A stretch of 64,000 nt of DNA from Fragum whitleyi (Eukaryota > Mollusca > Bivalvia > Cardiida > Cardiidae), in contig OX411548.1 of assembly GCA_948146395.1 (NCBI GenBank), positions 60,345,020-60,409,019 on the forward strand, written 5' to 3'. The position numbers and the translations under genes are program-made. The notes under the pieces are model-generated. The model saw only the letters and a list, made by a program, of their open reading frames with translations. It did not search any database and had not been told where the DNA came from. The stretch's first letter is position 1. Every line of letters begins with the position of its first letter. This document shows positions 60,299 through 64,000 of this stretch, piece after piece.

Positions 60299-61654
60299 CT
60301 ATCAGCGGGGGGAGGGGGGGGTGAAAAAATCTTGTAACTACTGATTGAATAAAAAGTTAGATATAGAATAATTTAAAATCGTGTGGGTCTGAGAAATTAA
60401 AAGAAAATATCATTTATTTATTACAATCTAAAGTAATTGAGCAAAAACCAAATGTACTATTTTGAAACTTTTAATATGGAAATACTCCGAGCTTAAGCTT
60501 ACAAACTAGCGACATACTCAGATTTTTTCCATTGAGGAATGAATGTATTTATGATAAGATATGAGCTAATTAAAAAGCTCGTTTCTAATAGACGATACTT
60601 AATATTAAATCATAAAAACCTTCTCACTGTATTCTCCAGATTAAGCAGTTGTTGAAAAAGTATAAACTTTCTCTCACCTTACTGATAAGCCTCAAGTAGG
60701 CTTTTACATTGTATCAGTAACCAAAAGTGGTTTCGGCAATGTCAGAAAACTAATGAAATAATAGGTATATCTTCAACTTATCTAGGCGGTCAGCGCTTCA
60801 AACATTCTACACCTTTTCTGATTTCCATGAAAATACTTAACGTATGATTGGAATTTTTACGGCAACATAATTCAATTCTCAGTTCTGTCTACCATAAACA
60901 TGTTTCCTTATTGACAGAAAAACATGTCCATGTCCATTTGCGTGTCCACAAAATTAGTGTGCAGCTATTTTATATGCGGAGAAATGACATAGATAGTGTA
61001 AAAAGTCAAGATTTGTTTTTCTTCAGTTTCCCAGTTTGGAAATGTCGAATTCGTATTTTCGTGTACTTTTTTGTTGTTGTTTTCTTAACTCACTTCGAAA
61101 AAGGATCCTTGAATAAACTCAGTCCTACATTATATTTCATTTGACTGCACAGTTAACCAATCCATCATTAATCTGCTTACAGCAGGGCATATCGTCGTTG
61201 GGCAACGAAAATGAATCAAAAGCTAAATTTAGTTCAGATTTATTTTTTTTATATTTTAACTATTAATGATAATAATGAAATTTAATTTCAAAAAAGGGCA
61301 AAGAAAAAGTTAACAACGCGATAACACTTTACCAGAAATGTTGTGTAGTTTATGTTCGCGCTCGGACAGAAACGGTGCCATTAAATTTGAAGTGGCGTAA
61401 CATTTGTCTGAAATCTACCTGTATATTGCAGAACTCTCGTTTTTTCTCGGTTTAGTCTGGGGCTTAAGGTTTTAATTAAATTCCGAATGAAAAACAGGTG
61501 AAATGGCATCATTATTACACGAAATATATCTGCGTGAATGTGATTCATCAAGCAATAAGGCATACTGTAAGAACATCGTGAAATTGACACTCATTCCCAT
61601 CAAACTCATTCTAAATCATTTACTCGGCGCTCCATTCTTTCATTCCAAACACTC

Positions 61655-61764
61655 GCAAACAGTTTTCAAATTATACCCTGCTTTGCACGTGAACCTACGT
61701 GCAAAGCGGGTATAATTGGAAAACAGTTTGCACCGTTTTGTTATCCTGAACACAGAGCTGGTCC
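61655..61764. mobile_element. GCAAAGC-hairpin MITE at 61.7 kb, left end missing
   Basis: GCAAACAGTTTTCAAATTAT pairs with ATAATTGGAAAACAGTTTGC, and the tip is GCTTTGCACGTGAACCTACG. The right outer arm (ACCGTTTTGTTATCCTGAA) has no left partner; CATTC-rich repeat sequence abuts instead. Confidence 0.82.
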
Positions 61765-62445
61765 GTGAGTGCCTAAAACGTATCCCAAACTTAAACAGTT
61801 ACCCGTCAAATTGTCTATATAACTTTGACATGTGGCTGTCTTTGTTAAATATAGAAATTACTGACGACTTCGTTGATAATCAGAGACTAAGTGAAACGAG
61901 TGTATTTCTGTATTTTAAGTAACATTCTCCACCGAGATTGGGTACAAAGCCAATCTTTTCTCGACGACAATTCTTTCCCACGTACTAACAATTCCTCTAA
62001 CAATACATTTAGTTACGAGGCATGTGAATACGCTCATCCTATAGATTTTTTTCTGCATATTTCTATTGTTCTTTTGCATTCCTTCTGTAATATCAGCATG
62101 TTTTGGGACTGTCCGCCGTATAAAAGAACGAAAGAGCTTACTATTTGAACTTTTGAAGCCATTTTGTATTGTCTTAAAATAAGATTTAAGAGTAAATAGA
62201 TAAGCTACTTTTACACGAGGAATTTTATATTTTTCATCAGTGTATTGTATATTTTTTAGTAAGTTTCTATAAATAGTAGTTGAATCCTATAATTGAAAAT
62301 GCAACGAAGTTCGAATAAACATAGAAAAAATATAACTTATATTTATCTTACATATCTTTCATGTTTATCTTCTAAACATTTAAAAATCGTTATCTGAGGA
62401 ATTCAAGATTCAATAGGCTGGTCGCAGTCAAACGAAGAAGTAAAA

Positions 62446-62570
62446 CAAGCCCTGCGCTCAGGATGACAAAACGATGCGAACAGTTTCCCAATTACACCCC
62501 GCTTTGCACGTGCACTTGCGTGCAAAGCGGGTGTAATTGGCAAACAGTTTGTCAATCTGAACACAGGGTA
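62446..62570. mobile_element. GCAAAGC-hairpin MITE at 62.5 kb
   Basis: AGCCCTGCGCTCAGGATGAC is the left outer arm and CTGAACACAGGGT the right. CCAATTACACCCCGCTTTGC pairs with GCAAAGCGGGTGTAATTGG. Here the stem base is C-ACACC against GGTGT-G, while other copies have TATACC against GGTATA, so pairing is kept by matched changes. Confidence 0.88.
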
Positions 62571-62713
62571 GGTAATTCATTCATTTCAACCGAAATGGTA
62601 AAATGGTGTCCTCCGTTATTTTCCATTTTAAAAGCAACGATTTCCGATGATATGCGACTCAAGCGACGTTACTACAGCTTATATTTGAGCAATGCATTAT
62701 TAACGACGTTATA

Positions 62714-62765
62714 AGAAGGCAGTGTACCGAGCATTATTTACCATATGTTCGGTACACTGCCTTCT
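62714..62765. repeat. Palindrome AGAAGGCAGTGTACCGA
   Basis: AGAAGGCAGTGTACCGA pairs with TCGGTACACTGCCTTCT (one base unmatched) around an AT-rich loop of about 18 bp. It is isolated in the window. Confidence 0.85.
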
Positions 62766-63306
62766 TTCAGGAAAACCCCAGAGCGCAAAAAGCCTACATA
62801 AACATGTATCTGTAGGACGGAATGTTTTAAGAATTACCTCATCTTACATTTGGACGAAAAATATTCATTTAAAAAAAGAAAATAAAAAAAAAATTTAAAC
62901 GACAGAGAAGAGGTTTTTAGCCGAACCAGCATGTTCGAATTCTAGTTCGTTTAATTCTGTACTCTATTTTACGTTATCAAGAGCATGTCTTATGGTTCTA
63001 GCTTTATTTGTTAATATGTAATTCTCACTATCAATTTTTGGGCTGCTAACTTTTATTACGCCGAGGTCTATACGCTAATATTAAGACTATATCACCTGGC
63101 CACTTTGTTTGATGTTCAACAAACGATGTATATCTGACTAGAAGAGTTAACCGCAACATCCCATAGAGCATAGTCTCAACCGAAGTCTCAAGGGGCCATC
63201 AACCTTGTAGGCATCCCATCGTACAGTCGTATTAATTTGATGACGTATTGATTTACAAGAGTAAACATTCTTTTTTGTAAAATCTTATGCCATTATTGTA
63301 CAATTT

Positions 63307-63388
63307 TCATTTTCATTAGGAAACCTCGGTAAACATTGTGAAAGAACACTAGTTCCGAAAATTTGCGGAACTATTTCGGGTCGACTAC
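63307..63388. mobile_element. Solo right arm of the GTAGTGGACCCG MITE
   Basis: CATTAGGAAACCTCGGT through AACTATTTCGGGTCGACTAC matches the right half of 12373-12528, while the left arm is absent. The break is at the hairpin centre. Confidence 0.82.
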
Positions 63389-64000
63389 CTTAAGTCCCAC
63401 CTCTGACAAAATAAATGATGAAGGAAAATGTGCACGCTTGCTTGCTAAATTCGAGTCTTAAATAAAAGAAATAAACATGAAAGAATATCAATTTATTTTT
63501 TATTCCAATGTTGAGAAAATTGGTCATGGCTATGTCGAGAATCGAAAATAATGGCCTTACAGAAATGTCGAAGTTAATTACCACATAATCTGCATCGTTA
63601 TGCGCCTGGTGTATTTTTCTAGATGACTCGAACAATAATTATAAGATAATCTAGCATGTTTTTATTCGCACCTTTGGTAGTTTTTGTTCGTTTATTTCAT
63701 TTCCGTCAAAACCCAGCTCACCGTAGCGTTTTTATAATTATATCTAGCAAAACCGCCATTCCAAAAGATGCATTCTTAATTAAAATTAACACTCTTTGTT
63801 TATTTCAAGACCTTTTTTAAGGCAGAAGAAATTCTTCGTTTAAGAATCGGACGATTTTAAATATTGAAAGAAGAATGTGTCGTTACATAGATCTAGTGAT
63901 AAATTCCGCGATTGAGGAATTGATATACAGAATAATCAACTATACAGAATCACTACATGGTCAAAACTCAAGGTCAGTGTACTGTTCAAAATACAACTAC
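63389..64000. other. Gene-free end of window
   Basis: No element or coding frame was recognised in the last 600 bp. Confidence 0.4.

Overview
The window reads as non-coding, AT-rich, repeat-dominated eukaryotic nuclear DNA. The likely source is a bivalve or another mollusc. The grounds are: two copies of an element built like the Pearl / Helitron-associated repeats described from oysters, mussels and clams (a TCCG microsatellite beside a 165-bp tandem monomer, with a hairpin and CTAG at the 3' end); tRNA-derived SINEs; a LINE 3' end with an (ATT)n tail; and many short terminal-inverted-repeat (TIR) elements. The species cannot be fixed from this sequence. I found no convincing host protein-coding gene, rRNA or intact tRNA. 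The longest open frames are translations of simple repeats.

Layout. 1-9349: almost all of a two-copy tandem duplication with period 5,046-5,047 bp and about 99.9% identity. Its left edge is inferred to lie about 743 bp before the window. 9190-13500: a possible 1.26-kb TIR element crossing the duplication edge, a palindromic MITE and a tandem-repeat element with GTCC motifs. 14.6-17.7 kb: a MITE, a decayed satellite and a 1.3-kb fold-back element flanked by TTAA. 19.5-24 kb: four long inverted repeats and the larger Pearl-like element. 24.8-33.4 kb: hairpin elements, two TIR MITE families and a LINE 3' fragment with GA and ATT microsatellites. 35-41.5 kb: more MITEs, a TTA microsatellite and a nested insertion. 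42.5-44.5 kb: a 5'-truncated SINE with 12-bp target-site duplications, then the shorter inverted Pearl-like copy. 47-49.5 kb: a GA array and an 830-bp mosaic of related 4- and 5-base repeats ending in about 124 perfect GATT units. 49.5-53.3 kb: a local duplication, palindromes and a 1.09-kb TIR element carrying three 89-bp repeats. 53.3-64 kb: further hairpin elements and one weak decayed coding candidate at about 55.5-56.1 kb.

The most interesting signal is a dispersed family of about 80-bp hairpins, with at least seven good and several decayed copies. In the good copies the two arms stay complementary to each other even where copies differ. Some of this reflects subfamilies by descent, but the outer arms suggest something more, either repeated homogenisation of the arms or selection on a folded RNA or DNA. 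No set of genes working together is visible; what interacts here is repeats: nesting, shared hairpin modules and tandem amplification inside transposons.
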